DNA of 64,000 nt from Cognaticolwellia aestuarii. Lineage in GTDB: Bacteria > Pseudomonadota > Gammaproteobacteria > Enterobacterales > Alteromonadaceae. Location of the stretch: contig NZ_MUZV01000010.1 in NCBI RefSeq assembly GCF_002000025.1, positions 1-64,000 on the forward strand. The letters are read 5' to 3'. This document shows, piece by piece, positions 1-8,496 of this stretch; the stretch's first letter is position 1, and every line of letters begins with the position of its first letter. The position numbers were made by a program, and so were the translations under genes. The notes under the pieces are model-generated. The model was given only the letters and a program-made list of their open reading frames with translations. It was not told where the DNA came from and did no database searches.

Positions 1-1
1 G

Positions 2-70
2 ACTTGTCCCGAAGAAGTGGAGCGCATTTTAGAGATTTATCGCCCCGCGTCAACCGCTAATTGCAATTAA
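2..70 (+). CDS. 3' end of an unidentified gene (partial)
   Basis: An open frame enters from the left edge and ends at TAA (68-70). It encodes 22 residues ending in ...EIYRPASTANCN. The piece is too short to assign to a family. The neighbouring frame starting at base 1 also stays open until base 60, so the choice of frame rests only on its more protein-like composition (PEEVERILEIYRP). No hairpin follows it before the next gene. Confidence 0.35.
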   Translation, partial: TCPEEVERILEIYRPASTANCN

Positions 71-299
71 ATTGATAAAAGTGGTTTGTTTGCTTTTTTA
101 TTGAACTATTCGGACATTAAACAGACTAACCAAGGCAATATTAAGTTTTTATTATCACATTATTTAAAGCGAAACCTAATTTTCATGTACAAATACACAG
201 GAGATATAAAGTTATTTATACTCTATATTGTTTTGACATAAAAATAATAATATTCAAATAGCATGGATTACCACGCTATGCATACAGAGAGCATAACAA

Positions 300-1043
300 A
301 TGAAAAAACTTCTCATCTTGTTAATTCTTGCTGGCATGTCTAATGCCGTCATAGCAAAGGATATTGCTGAATACAAACAAGAACACTTAATAGCTAAGAT
401 ATTAAATCAACAAGTTAAAAAACATCGATCCGTACAGAGTAGCGTGCATTCAATATTGGCAAGGTATCCTGAAAAAGTTGATGTTGTCATGGCTGTTGCA
501 CTTAAGCGCTACCCTGAAGAGTATCGTCAGATAATGGAAGGTGCTTTATCAGCAGAACCAGTACTTGCTTGTGATGTTATAGAGAATGCTATTAAAGCTA
601 ATGTCGCTCCTAGTAGTGAATTAGTGCAAATTGCTATTGAAGCTGAACCTGCTTATGCCCAAGAAATTGTAAATACGGCGGTACTGTTTAGCCCTAGCGA
701 AATTGAAAACATTGTCCGCGTTGCTATAAAAGCTGAGCCTTATGACACCAGTAATATAGTTAATAACACGGTAACAAATCACCCAAGCAAATTATTAGAT
801 ATTCTCACTGCCGCCATAACGGCTATCCCTGATCAAGCAACAAGTATCGTTAAAGGTATCTTACGTTTATTCCCTGGGCAAGCCGACACTGTTGTTGCTA
901 CAGCAGTCAATAAAAGTACTGATAATCATAATACAGATATTGTTAATGCGGCGATTGACTCTGGATTTGACAGAGACTCGGTGATTGCAGCTGCAATAGC
1001 TGGCGGGGCTAAAAAGGAAACGTTAGCTAAATTAAATAATTGA
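300..1043 (+). CDS. Secreted alpha-helical repeat protein, unknown function
   Basis: The 247-residue product starts with a typical signal peptide (MKKLLILLILAGMSNAVIA, cleavage near residue 19), so it should be periplasmic or secreted. From about residue 50 to the end it consists of roughly eleven degenerate units of 14-16 residues with the pattern IVxxAIxAxPxxAxx, for example IVRVAIKAEPYDTSN followed by IVNNTVTNHPSKLLD. Each unit could form one helix closed by a proline turn, giving a right- or left-handed solenoid. I do not recognise a named family. No catalytic motif or cysteine pattern is visible. The gene stands alone, followed by a terminator, and converges on purD. Confidence 0.75.
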   Translation: MKKLLILLILAGMSNAVIAKDIAEYKQEHLIAKILNQQVKKHRSVQSSVHSILARYPEKVDVVMAVALKRYPEEYRQIMEGALSAEPVLACDVIENAIKANVAPSSELVQIAIEAEPAYAQEIVNTAVLFSPSEIENIVRVAIKAEPYDTSNIVNNTVTNHPSKLLDILTAAITAIPDQATSIVKGILRLFPGQADTVVATAVNKSTDNHNTDIVNAAIDSGFDRDSVIAAAIAGGAKKETLAKLNN

Positions 1044-1061
1044 TAGCTAATAATTATAGTT

Positions 1062-1097
1062 GATAAAAAAGCCCAAGTTAATACTGGGCTTTTTATT
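1062..1097. terminator. Bidirectional rho-independent terminator
   Basis: A stem of AAAAAAGCCCA and TGGGCTTTTT surrounds a short AT-rich loop, with A-runs on one side and T-runs on the other. It lies between the convergent secreted repeat protein gene and purD, so it can end transcription in both directions. Confidence 0.85.
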
Positions 1098-1118
1098 TAA
1101 GTGTTTGTAAATCAAAGT

Positions 1119-2405
1119 CTAATGTTGTTCACGCTCAATCGCACGATATGCAATATCAGTGCGGTACTCAACACCTGGCCAAGAAATTTCTTGTAATAGC
1201 TCGTAAGCACTACGTTGTGCTTGAGTGACATTATCACCTAATGCTGTTGCACAGAGTACTCGACCACCTGCGGTAACAACCTCACCTGCTTTTACACTCG
1301 TACCTGCATGGAATGTTTTACGGTCAATCGCCTTATTTTTATCAAGCCCGCAAATAACATCTCCTTTCGGGTAATTACCTGGATATCCGGCCGCCGCTAA
1401 TACCACACCAACAGCGGGACGAGGATCAAAATCAATTGTAGCTTTATCTAACTCACCACGACATGCCATTATGCATAGCTCAACAAGGTCAGATTTTAAA
1501 CGCATCATGATCGGCTGAGTTTCAGGATCACCAAAACGACAATTATATTCAATAACTTTCGGTGTGCCCTCATTATCTATCATTAAGCCAGCGTACAAAA
1601 AGCCGGTATAAGGTGCGCCCTCTTTTGCCATACCTTCAACAGTAGGTATGATAACTTCATTCATTGCGCGTTGGTGAATTTCAGATGTCACTACTGGCGC
1701 TGGAGAATATGCCCCCATACCACCGGTATTTGGTCCTTTGTCTCCATCATAAGCGCGCTTATGATCTTGACTGGTTGCAAATGCTAAAATATTTTTACCG
1801 TCAACCATGACAATAAAGCTGGCTTCCTCACCTTCTAAGAACTCTTCAATTACTACTCGATGGCCTGCATCGCCAAAAGCATTACCAGCAAGCATATCTC
1901 TAATTGCGTTTTCTGCTTCTTCTAGCGTCATCGCAACAATAACTCCTTTGCCTGCAGCAAGACCGTCAGCCTTAATAACAATTGGCGCGCCCTGTTGGCG
2001 AACATAGGCAAGAGCAGGTTCGATTTCAGTAAAATTCTGGTAAGCACCAGTAGGAATATTATTTCTTGCTAAGAAGTCTTTTGTGAATGATTTAGATCCC
2101 TCAAGTTGCGCAGCTTTAGCACTAGGCCCAAAAATCATTAAACCTTCAGCTTGAAAGGTGTCAACAATACCGTCAACCAAAGGCTGCTCTGGACCAACAA
2201 TCGTTAAAACAACGCTGTTGTCCTTAGCAAAGTTGACTAAGGCGGGGATATCTCCGACAGAAATATTAATATTTTCTAATTTGCTTTCTGTTGCTGTACC
2301 TGCGTTACCAGGGGCAACAAATACTTTTGTTACTGAGGATGATTGTGCAGCTTTCCATGCCAACGCATGTTCACGACCGCCACTACCAATTACCAAAACA
2401 TTCAT
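1119..2405 (-). CDS. purD: Phosphoribosylamine--glycine ligase (GAR synthetase)
   Basis: PurD joins phosphoribosylamine and glycine with ATP to make GAR, the second step of de novo purine synthesis in the cytoplasm. The 428 residues match the usual bacterial length. Visible features are the N-terminal GSGGREHALAW loop (residues 7-17), the ATP-grasp segment KADGLAAGKGV (145-155), the family signature GPNTGGMGAYSP (about 224-235) and a C-terminal RFGDPETQ metal/ATP segment. It is the last gene of a leftward group after purH and an exported methyltransferase gene, 67 bp downstream of the latter, and ends at a shared terminator. In E. coli purH and purD are directly adjacent, so the inserted gene is unusual. 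Confidence 0.97.
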   Translation of the reverse strand: MNVLVIGSGGREHALAWKAAQSSSVTKVFVAPGNAGTATESKLENINISVGDIPALVNFAKDNSVVLTIVGPEQPLVDGIVDTFQAEGLMIFGPSAKAAQLEGSKSFTKDFLARNNIPTGAYQNFTEIEPALAYVRQQGAPIVIKADGLAAGKGVIVAMTLEEAENAIRDMLAGNAFGDAGHRVVIEEFLEGEEASFIVMVDGKNILAFATSQDHKRAYDGDKGPNTGGMGAYSPAPVVTSEIHQRAMNEVIIPTVEGMAKEGAPYTGFLYAGLMIDNEGTPKVIEYNCRFGDPETQPIMMRLKSDLVELCIMACRGELDKATIDFDPRPAVGVVLAAAGYPGNYPKGDVICGLDKNKAIDRKTFHAGTSVKAGEVVTAGGRVLCATALGDNVTQAQRSAYELLQEISWPGVEYRTDIAYRAIEREQH

Positions 2406-2472
2406 GTACTTAAATTCCTAAAGTTTTAAAGCCACTACAACAAAGGCATTATGTTATAGCAGCTTTATTAGT

Positions 2473-3300
2473 TTATTTTACAAATTTTAATGTCATTCTA
2501 TCACTTTCGCCAATCGCCATATACTTAGCCTTATCAGTATCACCTAAGCGTAATACTGGTGGTAAAGTCCATACTCCTTTTGGGTAAACAGCCTTATCTT
2601 TAGCATTAGCGTTTATTTCACTACTTGCTGCTAGGGTAAAACCCGCCGCTTTTGCTTGCTCGATAGTTTTACTTTGAGAAACATACCCCATGGCCTTTTT
2701 AGGATCGACACCTTCAGGTAGACGGTGCTCAACAACGCCTAGCACGCCCCCTTTTTTCAAGGCTTTGTAAGCATCTTTAAATGCTTGCTCAACTCCAGCA
2801 TCACGCCAGTTATGTAGGTTGCGGAAAGTTAAAACCAAATCAGCGGTGCCTGCAGGTGCAAGCTCGCTCTCTTTGCGAGGAACAAAATTAGTCAACTCTA
2901 CTTCGCTAAATACTGGATCACTGGCTAATTTTTTAACTAACTGCTTGCGAGAGTTACTGTAATAGTTGTCTTCGCCGGTATCAGGATAATGAGCGCCATA
3001 TAGCTTACCTTTGCCTTTTACAGCAGGAGCTAAAATTTCAGTGTACCAACCACCACCTGGTGTAATTTCAACCACGGTCATTGATGACTTAAAGCCAAAA
3101 AACTCTAAAGTTTCTTTTGGATGACGAAATTCATCACGGGCTTTATTTTTTGCTGAGCGGTGCTCGCCAGAAATGGCTTGTTCAAGCTGACTTTGATGGT
3201 CAACGTCTTGATGAGCGCTGGCAAATCCTGAACATAATAGACTGGCTGAGATGATTGAGGCAGTGAAAACTTTTTTTATAGTTTGAGCTGTTGTATGCAT
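2473..3300 (-). CDS. Exported class I SAM-dependent methyltransferase-like protein (COG4798 type)
   Basis: The 275-residue product has a signal peptide (hydrophobic core ASIISASLLCSGFASA, cleavage near residue 29). A Rossmann-like methyltransferase fold follows: GYKSSMTVVEITPGGGWY-type motif I (VEITPGGGWYTEIL, about 75-88), then DLVLTFRNLHNW as motif IV and a C-terminal tail. Members of COG4798 are annotated as predicted methyltransferases and are often exported, but their substrate is unknown. An exported SAM enzyme is puzzling because SAM is cytoplasmic. It sits between purH and purD on the same strand, 270 bp after purH. A functional link to purine synthesis is not evident. Confidence 0.8.
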   Translation of the reverse strand: MHTTAQTIKKVFTASIISASLLCSGFASAHQDVDHQSQLEQAISGEHRSAKNKARDEFRHPKETLEFFGFKSSMTVVEITPGGGWYTEILAPAVKGKGKLYGAHYPDTGEDNYYSNSRKQLVKKLASDPVFSEVELTNFVPRKESELAPAGTADLVLTFRNLHNWRDAGVEQAFKDAYKALKKGGVLGVVEHRLPEGVDPKKAMGYVSQSKTIEQAKAAGFTLAASSEINANAKDKAVYPKGVWTLPPVLRLGDTDKAKYMAIGESDRMTLKFVK

Positions 3301-3524
3301 TGTTATCTTCCATTAACGAGTAAATTATAGAGTGGCTAGCAACTGTTAAGCTTTTACCAAGGTAACAGAACTATAAACCGAATGTTAAACAGACACTATT
3401 TATAACAGATTTCTTTCAGATGTTCAGTGCAGAACGCTTCATTTTATCGACGAAAACTAGCATGTTAACTTAATCGTGTAGGCCTAAGCATTACTTAGCC
3501 TAGGCATACACCTTACTGTGACGC

Positions 3525-3560
3525 GGATAAGAAAATCACCTATAAGGGCTTTTCTTATCC
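3525..3560 (-). terminator. Hairpin after purH
   Basis: A perfect 11-bp inverted repeat (GGATAAGAAAA / TTTTCTTATCC) with a 14-nt loop lies 10 bases beyond the purH stop. No T-run follows on the minus strand, so it may act as an mRNA 3' stabiliser or a weak terminator rather than a classic intrinsic terminator. A smaller imperfect inverted repeat built on CTAAG/CTTAG lies just beyond it (about 3479-3507). Confidence 0.5.
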
Positions 3561-3570
3561 TACTTCATCA

Positions 3571-5166
3571 TTAATGACGGAAATGACGCATACCGGTGAA
3601 TACCATAGCGATATTGTGTTCATCTGCCGCGGCAATAACTTCATTATCACGCATAGAACCACCAGGCTGAATGACAGCCGTAATTCCCGCTGCTGCTGCT
3701 GCATCTAAACCATCACGAAATGGGAAAAAAGCATCTGATGCCATAACAGAACCCGCAACCTCTAAATTTTCATCCGCAGCTTTGATACCAGCAACTTTTG
3801 CTGAATAAACACGGCTCATTTGGCCAGCACCTACACCAATAGTCATACTATTCTTAACATACACAATGGCATTCGATTTCACGTACTTTGCGACTTTCCA
3901 ACAAAATTGCAGATCGCGCATTTCAGCATCTGTTGGTTGGCGTTTAGTCACTACGGTTAATTCATCAGCAGCGACTTTACCTTGGTCACGGTCTTGTACT
4001 AACAAACCACCATTTACACGTTTGTAATCTAGACCCGTAGTTTTAGCTGACCATAAGCCACAAACAAGTAAACGCACATTAGGTTTTGCAGCAACAATTT
4101 GCGCTGCGGCGTCAGAAACACTTGGTGCAATAATGACTTCAACAAACTGACGAGATACAATTGCCTCTGCCGTATCAGCATCTAATTCACGGTTAAAAGC
4201 AATAATGCCACCAAAAGCTGAAGTAGGATCAGTTTTAAAAGCACTTTCATAAGCGGCTAAAATATTATCACCAATTGCAACACCACAAGGATTAGCATGT
4301 TTGACAATTACACAAGCGGCTTCATCAAATTCTTTTACGCACTCTAATGCGGCATCAGTATCAGCGATGTTGTTATATGATAACGCCTTACCTTGAATTT
4401 GCTTAGCAGTAGACACTGACGCTTCTTCTGGATTAGCTTCTACATAAAAAGCAGCATCTTGATGTGAATTTTCACCGTAACGTAAGTCTTGAGCTTTAAT
4501 AAATTGATTATTAAAAGTGCGAGGGAACTTCTGTGTTTCTTTACTTTGCGCTTCTTTGTTGCCGTATGCCGGTAACATCTTACCAAAATAGTTTGCGATC
4601 ATGCCGTCGTAAGCAGCAGTATGTTCATAAGCTGCAATCGCTAAGTCAAAACGCGTTTGATAGACCAAAGAACCATTATTGTCTGCCATCTCTGCCAGTA
4701 CTCGTTCGTAATCATGCGCATTAACCACAATAGTAACATCTTTATGATTTTTAGCAGCTGCGCGCACCATCGTTGGGCCGCCAATATCGATATTTTCAAT
4801 TGCATTTTCTAATGAACAATTTTCATCAGCAACAGCATCAGCAAATGGGTAAAGATTTACCACAACCAAATCAATAGCACTGATATTGTTTTCGGCCATT
4901 ACCGCTTCGTCCATATCACGACGCGCTAAAATGCCACCATGTACTTTCGGGTGTAAAGTCTTAACACGACCATCCATAATTTCTGGGTGGCCTGTATAAT
5001 CAGATACTTCCGTTACTTTTATACCATTTTCAGCCAATAATTTGGCAGTACCACCCGTTGATAAAAGGTCAACACCTTTTTCTGATAGCGAGCGAGCAAA
5101 TTCTACAATACCGGTTTTATCTGAAACACTTAATAGTGCACGTTTGATTGGGCGTGGTGTATGCAT
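3571..5166 (-). CDS. purH: Bifunctional AICAR formyltransferase / IMP cyclohydrolase
   Basis: PurH carries out the last two steps of IMP synthesis: formylation of AICAR, then ring closure. The 531 residues match the usual length (about 529 in E. coli). The N-terminal MGS-like cyclohydrolase domain (1 to about 195) begins [19 protein letters not shown] and contains [16 protein letters not shown]. The C-terminal transformylase domain contains the segments [18 protein letters not shown] and GAGQMSRV, then FFPFRDGLD and the terminal [12 protein letters not shown]. It heads a leftward group with a methyltransferase gene and purD. Upstream lies a large inverted repeat and the fis terminator. No PurR-like operator is obvious. 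Confidence 0.97.
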   Translation of the reverse strand: MHTPRPIKRALLSVSDKTGIVEFARSLSEKGVDLLSTGGTAKLLAENGIKVTEVSDYTGHPEIMDGRVKTLHPKVHGGILARRDMDEAVMAENNISAIDLVVVNLYPFADAVADENCSLENAIENIDIGGPTMVRAAAKNHKDVTIVVNAHDYERVLAEMADNNGSLVYQTRFDLAIAAYEHTAAYDGMIANYFGKMLPAYGNKEAQSKETQKFPRTFNNQFIKAQDLRYGENSHQDAAFYVEANPEEASVSTAKQIQGKALSYNNIADTDAALECVKEFDEAACVIVKHANPCGVAIGDNILAAYESAFKTDPTSAFGGIIAFNRELDADTAEAIVSRQFVEVIIAPSVSDAAAQIVAAKPNVRLLVCGLWSAKTTGLDYKRVNGGLLVQDRDQGKVAADELTVVTKRQPTDAEMRDLQFCWKVAKYVKSNAIVYVKNSMTIGVGAGQMSRVYSAKVAGIKAADENLEVAGSVMASDAFFPFRDGLDAAAAAGITAVIQPGGSMRDNEVIAAADEHNIAMVFTGMRHFRH

Positions 5167-5282
5167 GGTTTTTCTAATTACCTATAAATTAAAATGGTTG
5201 TCTGGCCTATGACACATGTCCTTGGCAGTGAGCTTAGCGCTTTATCGCGTCCTTTATCATTGATATGCGATATTTACTTTGC

Positions 5283-5320
5283 GGGATAAAAGTTGACTAA
5301 TTGGATAACTTTTATATCCC
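5283..5320. repeat. Imperfect inverted repeat upstream of purH
   Basis: GGGATAAAAGTT (5283-5294) and AACTTTTATATCCC (5307-5320) form a 12-bp stem with a 2-nt bulge around a 12-nt spacer. It lies between the fis terminator and purH, about 120 bp before the purH start, so it could be an operator or a leader hairpin. Role unknown. Confidence 0.45.
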
Positions 5321-5328
5321 TAAAAACA

Positions 5329-5355
5329 AAAAAGCACCCGAGGGTGCTTTTAATT
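5329..5355 (-). terminator. Rho-independent terminator of dusB-fis
   Basis: On the minus strand AAAAGCACCC, a short loop and GGTGCTTTTTTG form a strong stem followed by a T-run, about 25-50 bases beyond the fis stop codon. It ends the dusB-fis transcript. Confidence 0.9.
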
Positions 5356-5371
5356 GACAGGCTAGCCTGTC
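5356..5371. repeat. Perfect 16-bp palindrome after fis
   Basis: GACAGGCTAGCCTGTC is a perfect palindrome located 7 bases beyond the fis stop and abutting the terminator. It has no loop, so it is more like a protein site than an RNA hairpin, or it may be chance. Confidence 0.4.
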
Positions 5372-5378
5372 GTATTTC

Positions 5379-5666
5379 TTAGTTCATGCCGTATTTTTTT
5401 AACTTTTTACGTAATGTACCACGGTTGATGCCTAATAAGTTTGCCGCGCGGGTTTGGTTACCACGCGTGTATTGCATGACTTCTTCAAGCATTGGCGCTT
5501 CAATTTCTGAAAGTACAAGGTCGTACATATCATCAACGTCATTACCGTTTAACTGAGACAAGTAGTTTTTAATAGCTACTTTTGCTTGTGTGCGTAAAGG
5601 CGATGCCTTTGTCTGAGTTTGTAAATCACCGGTAATAAATGGAGAGGAAATATTTTGTTCAAACAT
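5379..5666 (-). CDS. fis: DNA-binding protein Fis
   Basis: Fis is a small nucleoid-associated homodimer that bends DNA and activates stable RNA promoters. The 95-residue product is close to the 98 residues of E. coli Fis. The C-terminal helix-turn-helix (about 66-95, with [20 protein letters not shown]) is almost identical to that of enterobacteria, and the N-terminal beta-hairpin arm is present but more divergent. The gene follows dusB with a 5-base gap, the classic conserved dusB-fis operon of gammaproteobacteria, and ends in its own terminator. Confidence 0.97.
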   Translation of the reverse strand: MFEQNISSPFITGDLQTQTKASPLRTQAKVAIKNYLSQLNGNDVDDMYDLVLSEIEAPMLEEVMQYTRGNQTRAANLLGINRGTLRKKLKKYGMN

Positions 5667-5671
5667 AAAGT

Positions 5672-6649
5672 TCAGACTCTTTCTAAAGTTAAATTATCAA
5701 AATACATAGTTAATGCGTCAAGTTGTTCAGTAACTGACTCGAATGCATTAAAAATAGAGCGAAACGATTTTCCTTGTTCATGCGTTTGCATGTACCAAGA
5801 AACATGTTTACGGGCAAAGCGTACACCCATAAAGTCACCGTAAAAGTTGTGTAATTCCATTACATGCCCAATTAACACTGAGCGCACTTCATCCATAGAA
5901 GGAGCAGACAAATGCCTACCCGTTTTCAAAAAATGATTAATTTCTCGAAAAATCCAAGGTTTCCCTTGGGCACCACGGCCAACCATAATGGCATCAGCCC
6001 CAGTGTAATTAAGCACCTGTGCCGCTTTTTCCGCACAAGTAATATCGCCATTAGCAACAATAGGTATACTCACCGCTTGCTTAATTGCTTTTATGGTGTC
6101 GTACTCCGCATCGCCTTTATAAAAGTCGTTACGTGTACGGCCATGAACAGCAAGTGATTGAATACCGTTATGCTCAGCGATATTGGCTATTTCAATACCA
6201 TTGCGAGTGTTTTCACACCAACCAGTTCGAATTTTCAACGTTACCGGAATATCTACCGCATTAACCACAGCTTTTACAATTTGCTCGACTAAAGCGGGTT
6301 CTTTCAATAACGCTGAACCTGCTAATTTTTTGTTTACCTTTTTTGCTGGGCAGCCCATATTGATATCAATAATCTGTGCACCGCTATCAGCATTAAACTT
6401 GGCAGCAAAAGCTAATTCTTCAGGATCAGAACCGGCAATTTGCACCGACCGTATACCTGCTTCTTCGCTATGTTCCATCCGACGTTGAGATTTACCGGTA
6501 TTCCACACTTTTGGGTTAGATGACATCATTTCTGATACAGCTAAACCTGCCCCCATCTGACAACATAATTGTCTGAATGGTTGGTCGGTAATTCCCGCCA
6601 TGGGTGCAAGCATAGTATTGCTCGCTAATGTGTATGGACCTATCTTCAC
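5672..6649 (-). CDS. dusB: tRNA-dihydrouridine synthase B
   Basis: DusB is an FMN- and NADPH-dependent enzyme that reduces uridine to dihydrouridine in the tRNA D-loop. The 325 residues match E. coli DusB (321). The N-terminal TIM-barrel holds [13 protein letters not shown] (14-26), the [11 protein letters not shown] segment with catalytic Cys100, VTLKIRTGW and AVHGRTR, and the FMN phosphate motif [16 protein letters not shown]. The C-terminal helical tRNA-binding domain follows. It is the first gene of dusB-fis. The upstream 197 bp are AT rich, as expected for a strong fis-type promoter, but I cannot fix a promoter with certainty. Confidence 0.96.
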   Translation of the reverse strand: MKIGPYTLASNTMLAPMAGITDQPFRQLCCQMGAGLAVSEMMSSNPKVWNTGKSQRRMEHSEEAGIRSVQIAGSDPEELAFAAKFNADSGAQIIDINMGCPAKKVNKKLAGSALLKEPALVEQIVKAVVNAVDIPVTLKIRTGWCENTRNGIEIANIAEHNGIQSLAVHGRTRNDFYKGDAEYDTIKAIKQAVSIPIVANGDITCAEKAAQVLNYTGADAIMVGRGAQGKPWIFREINHFLKTGRHLSAPSMDEVRSVLIGHVMELHNFYGDFMGVRFARKHVSWYMQTHEQGKSFRSIFNAFESVTEQLDALTMYFDNLTLERV

Positions 6650-6846
6650 GCTGGTGTTTTTTTGAGCTACTAGTCAAAAGGGCGCTAAGTTTACGCGTTT
6701 TTTTTAGGATTGAAAAGGATATAAATTGACCAAAAAGCGCTTTTTTTCACGTTTTTTATATTGACTTTTTATAAAGTGTTGATGCGAGCAGTTTCTGTAC
6801 AAATTGATAACAAAAGCTGCTCATTTTTTAAGACATTTAGCGTTGA

Positions 6847-7728
6847 CTATTTACGAATACCTGATAAACGCACCCATTCATCTTGCACCGCTACCGCATC
6901 CATCTGACAATATTCGCCATAAATAGTTTGTAATTGCTCTGCCTGCTCTTCCAAAACACCAGATAATGCAAGTACGCCATTGCTAGCAACATATTCAATA
7001 ATCACTGGAGCAAGTTCACGTAATGGCCCTGCTAGGATATTTGCCACGACAACGTCGGCTTTAAATTCGGGCTGATCTTTAGGTAAGTATAATGCTAAGC
7101 GATCTTCGCATTGGTTACGCTTTGCGTTTTCTAAACTAGCTTGCAATGCTTGTGGGTCGATATCAATACCAATAACTTTCTTCGCGCCCAATTTAAGCGC
7201 AGCCAGTGATAAAATACCTGAACCACAACCAAAATCGACTACGGTTTTACCTTCAAGATCTAAACCATCGAGCCAAGTTAAACATAATGCCGTTGTTGGG
7301 TGTGTGCCAGTACCAAATGCTAAGCCGGGATCGAGCATCACATTTACTGCTGTTGGATCAGGTACATCACGCCAGCTTGGGCAAATCCATAGGCGTTGAC
7401 CAAACTTCATCGGATGAAAATTGTCCATCCATTCACGTTCCCAATCTTTATCTTCAAGCTGTTCAAGCTTATAAGCCATTTTATCTTTATCTGGGTGAAT
7501 ACCTTTTAAGTAATTCAGTACCTTATCCATATCATGGCTAGCATCGTATAGCCCCATAACTACGGTATTATTCCAATAGATAACTTCATCACCAGGCAGA
7601 GGCTCATATATAGGTGTATCTTTAGCATCAATAAAGGTGACAGCTTGTGCACCACAGGCACTTAGCCAATCACTATACTTTTCTGCCGTCTCTTCATTCG
7701 CACTTAATCTAAGCTGGATCCAAGGCAT
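6847..7728 (-). CDS. prmA: Ribosomal protein L11 methyltransferase
   Basis: PrmA trimethylates several amino groups of ribosomal protein L11 using SAM. The chosen start (ATG at 7728) gives [13 protein letters not shown], matching the N-terminus of E. coli PrmA. A longer frame begins 5 codons upstream, but GATGAG in that stretch makes a good ribosome binding site for the ATG at 7728. The N-terminal substrate-recognition domain contains [20 protein letters not shown]. The catalytic domain has [12 protein letters not shown], the SAM loop [20 protein letters not shown] and the NxxG/P motif [15 protein letters not shown]. It has 293 residues, the usual length, and is transcribed ahead of dusB-fis with a 197-bp gap. 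Confidence 0.96.
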   Translation of the reverse strand: MPWIQLRLSANEETAEKYSDWLSACGAQAVTFIDAKDTPIYEPLPGDEVIYWNNTVVMGLYDASHDMDKVLNYLKGIHPDKDKMAYKLEQLEDKDWEREWMDNFHPMKFGQRLWICPSWRDVPDPTAVNVMLDPGLAFGTGTHPTTALCLTWLDGLDLEGKTVVDFGCGSGILSLAALKLGAKKVIGIDIDPQALQASLENAKRNQCEDRLALYLPKDQPEFKADVVVANILAGPLRELAPVIIEYVASNGVLALSGVLEEQAEQLQTIYGEYCQMDAVAVQDEWVRLSGIRK

Positions 7729-7946
7729 GTTTAATCTCATCAAAAAATTTTCGCTAGTTTATCATTCTATATCGAGACAGAATAGCCACTTTAACTAGAT
7801 ACTAACGGTTCAAAAACTTTCATGGGCTAAATCGTAGACGCGAGTAAAATAAATAAGCGTAATACTCACTATTGCGTCTGTTAACAGATCCCAGTTCAAT
7901 GTTCTGATAAAGTGATATTGCACTCATTCATTATATAAGGATACTT

Positions 7947-8429
7947 ATGCTAGATTTACTGCCTGATTTATTTGATATGCATGCCGACAAGCTTTCATTG
8001 GCACAGCCGATTTTTAATGACTATGGCGGCAAAAAGTTATTTCACGGTGAAATAGTGACGGTCAGTTGTTATAACGACAACTCGAAAGTGAAAGAACTGG
8101 TGGCCACTGATGGCAGAAATAAAGTCATGGTTGTTGATGGCAAAGCAAGCCTTACAAATGCTTTGCTCGGTGATATGCTTGCTGAACAAGCCGTAGAAAA
8201 CGGTTGGCAAGCAATCATTATCAATGGTTGTATACGTGATGCCGGCACTATTGCTACATTACCACTGGCAGTAAAAGCCCTTGGTTGTTGCCCAATAAAA
8301 ACTGAAAAATTAGGTAAAGGTGAAATTAACAGCACTATTAACTTTGCTGACCTAACCTTTATTCCAGGTCAATATATTTATGGTGATAGTAATGGCTTAG
8401 CTATCAGTAAAGCACTATTATCTTTTTAA
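7947..8429 (+). CDS. rraA: RraA-family protein (RNase E regulator or oxo-acid aldolase type)
   Basis: The 160-residue protein aligns by eye over its length with E. coli RraA, which binds RNase E and inhibits mRNA decay: LFDMHADKLSLAQPIFNDYGG, VDGKASLTNALLGD and PGQYIYGDSNGL are recognisable. The same fold is used by class II HMG/CHA aldolases, whose active site has a D-X20-R-D pattern. Here D76, R97 and D98 fit that pattern (NGCIRDAGT), whereas E. coli RraA has RQ at the R-D position. The later acidic residue of the extended aldolase motif is not clear. The RraA name is therefore kept, with the possibility of retained metal binding. It is a single rightward gene, 67 bp before the sirohaem gene. 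Confidence 0.85.
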   Translation: MLDLLPDLFDMHADKLSLAQPIFNDYGGKKLFHGEIVTVSCYNDNSKVKELVATDGRNKVMVVDGKASLTNALLGDMLAEQAVENGWQAIIINGCIRDAGTIATLPLAVKALGCCPIKTEKLGKGEINSTINFADLTFIPGQYIYGDSNGLAISKALLSF

Positions 8430-8496
8430 AATAAATGTGAATAACAAAGCCGTTAGACATATTATAAGTAGAGCTAAACCATAGAGTATTATAACA

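Noticed and set aside
1807-2421. Open frames on the plus strand opposite purD
   Set aside because: Antisense shadows of a well-conserved gene, without ribosome binding sites or recognisable domains; the same applies to many frames opposite purH, dusB, hmuS, feoB and metL.
6786-6829. Inverted repeat GAGCAG / CTGCTC followed by T-run on the plus strand
   Set aside because: It would terminate plus-strand transcription, but genes on both sides are on the minus strand; the 32-nt loop is long. Not listed as a terminator.
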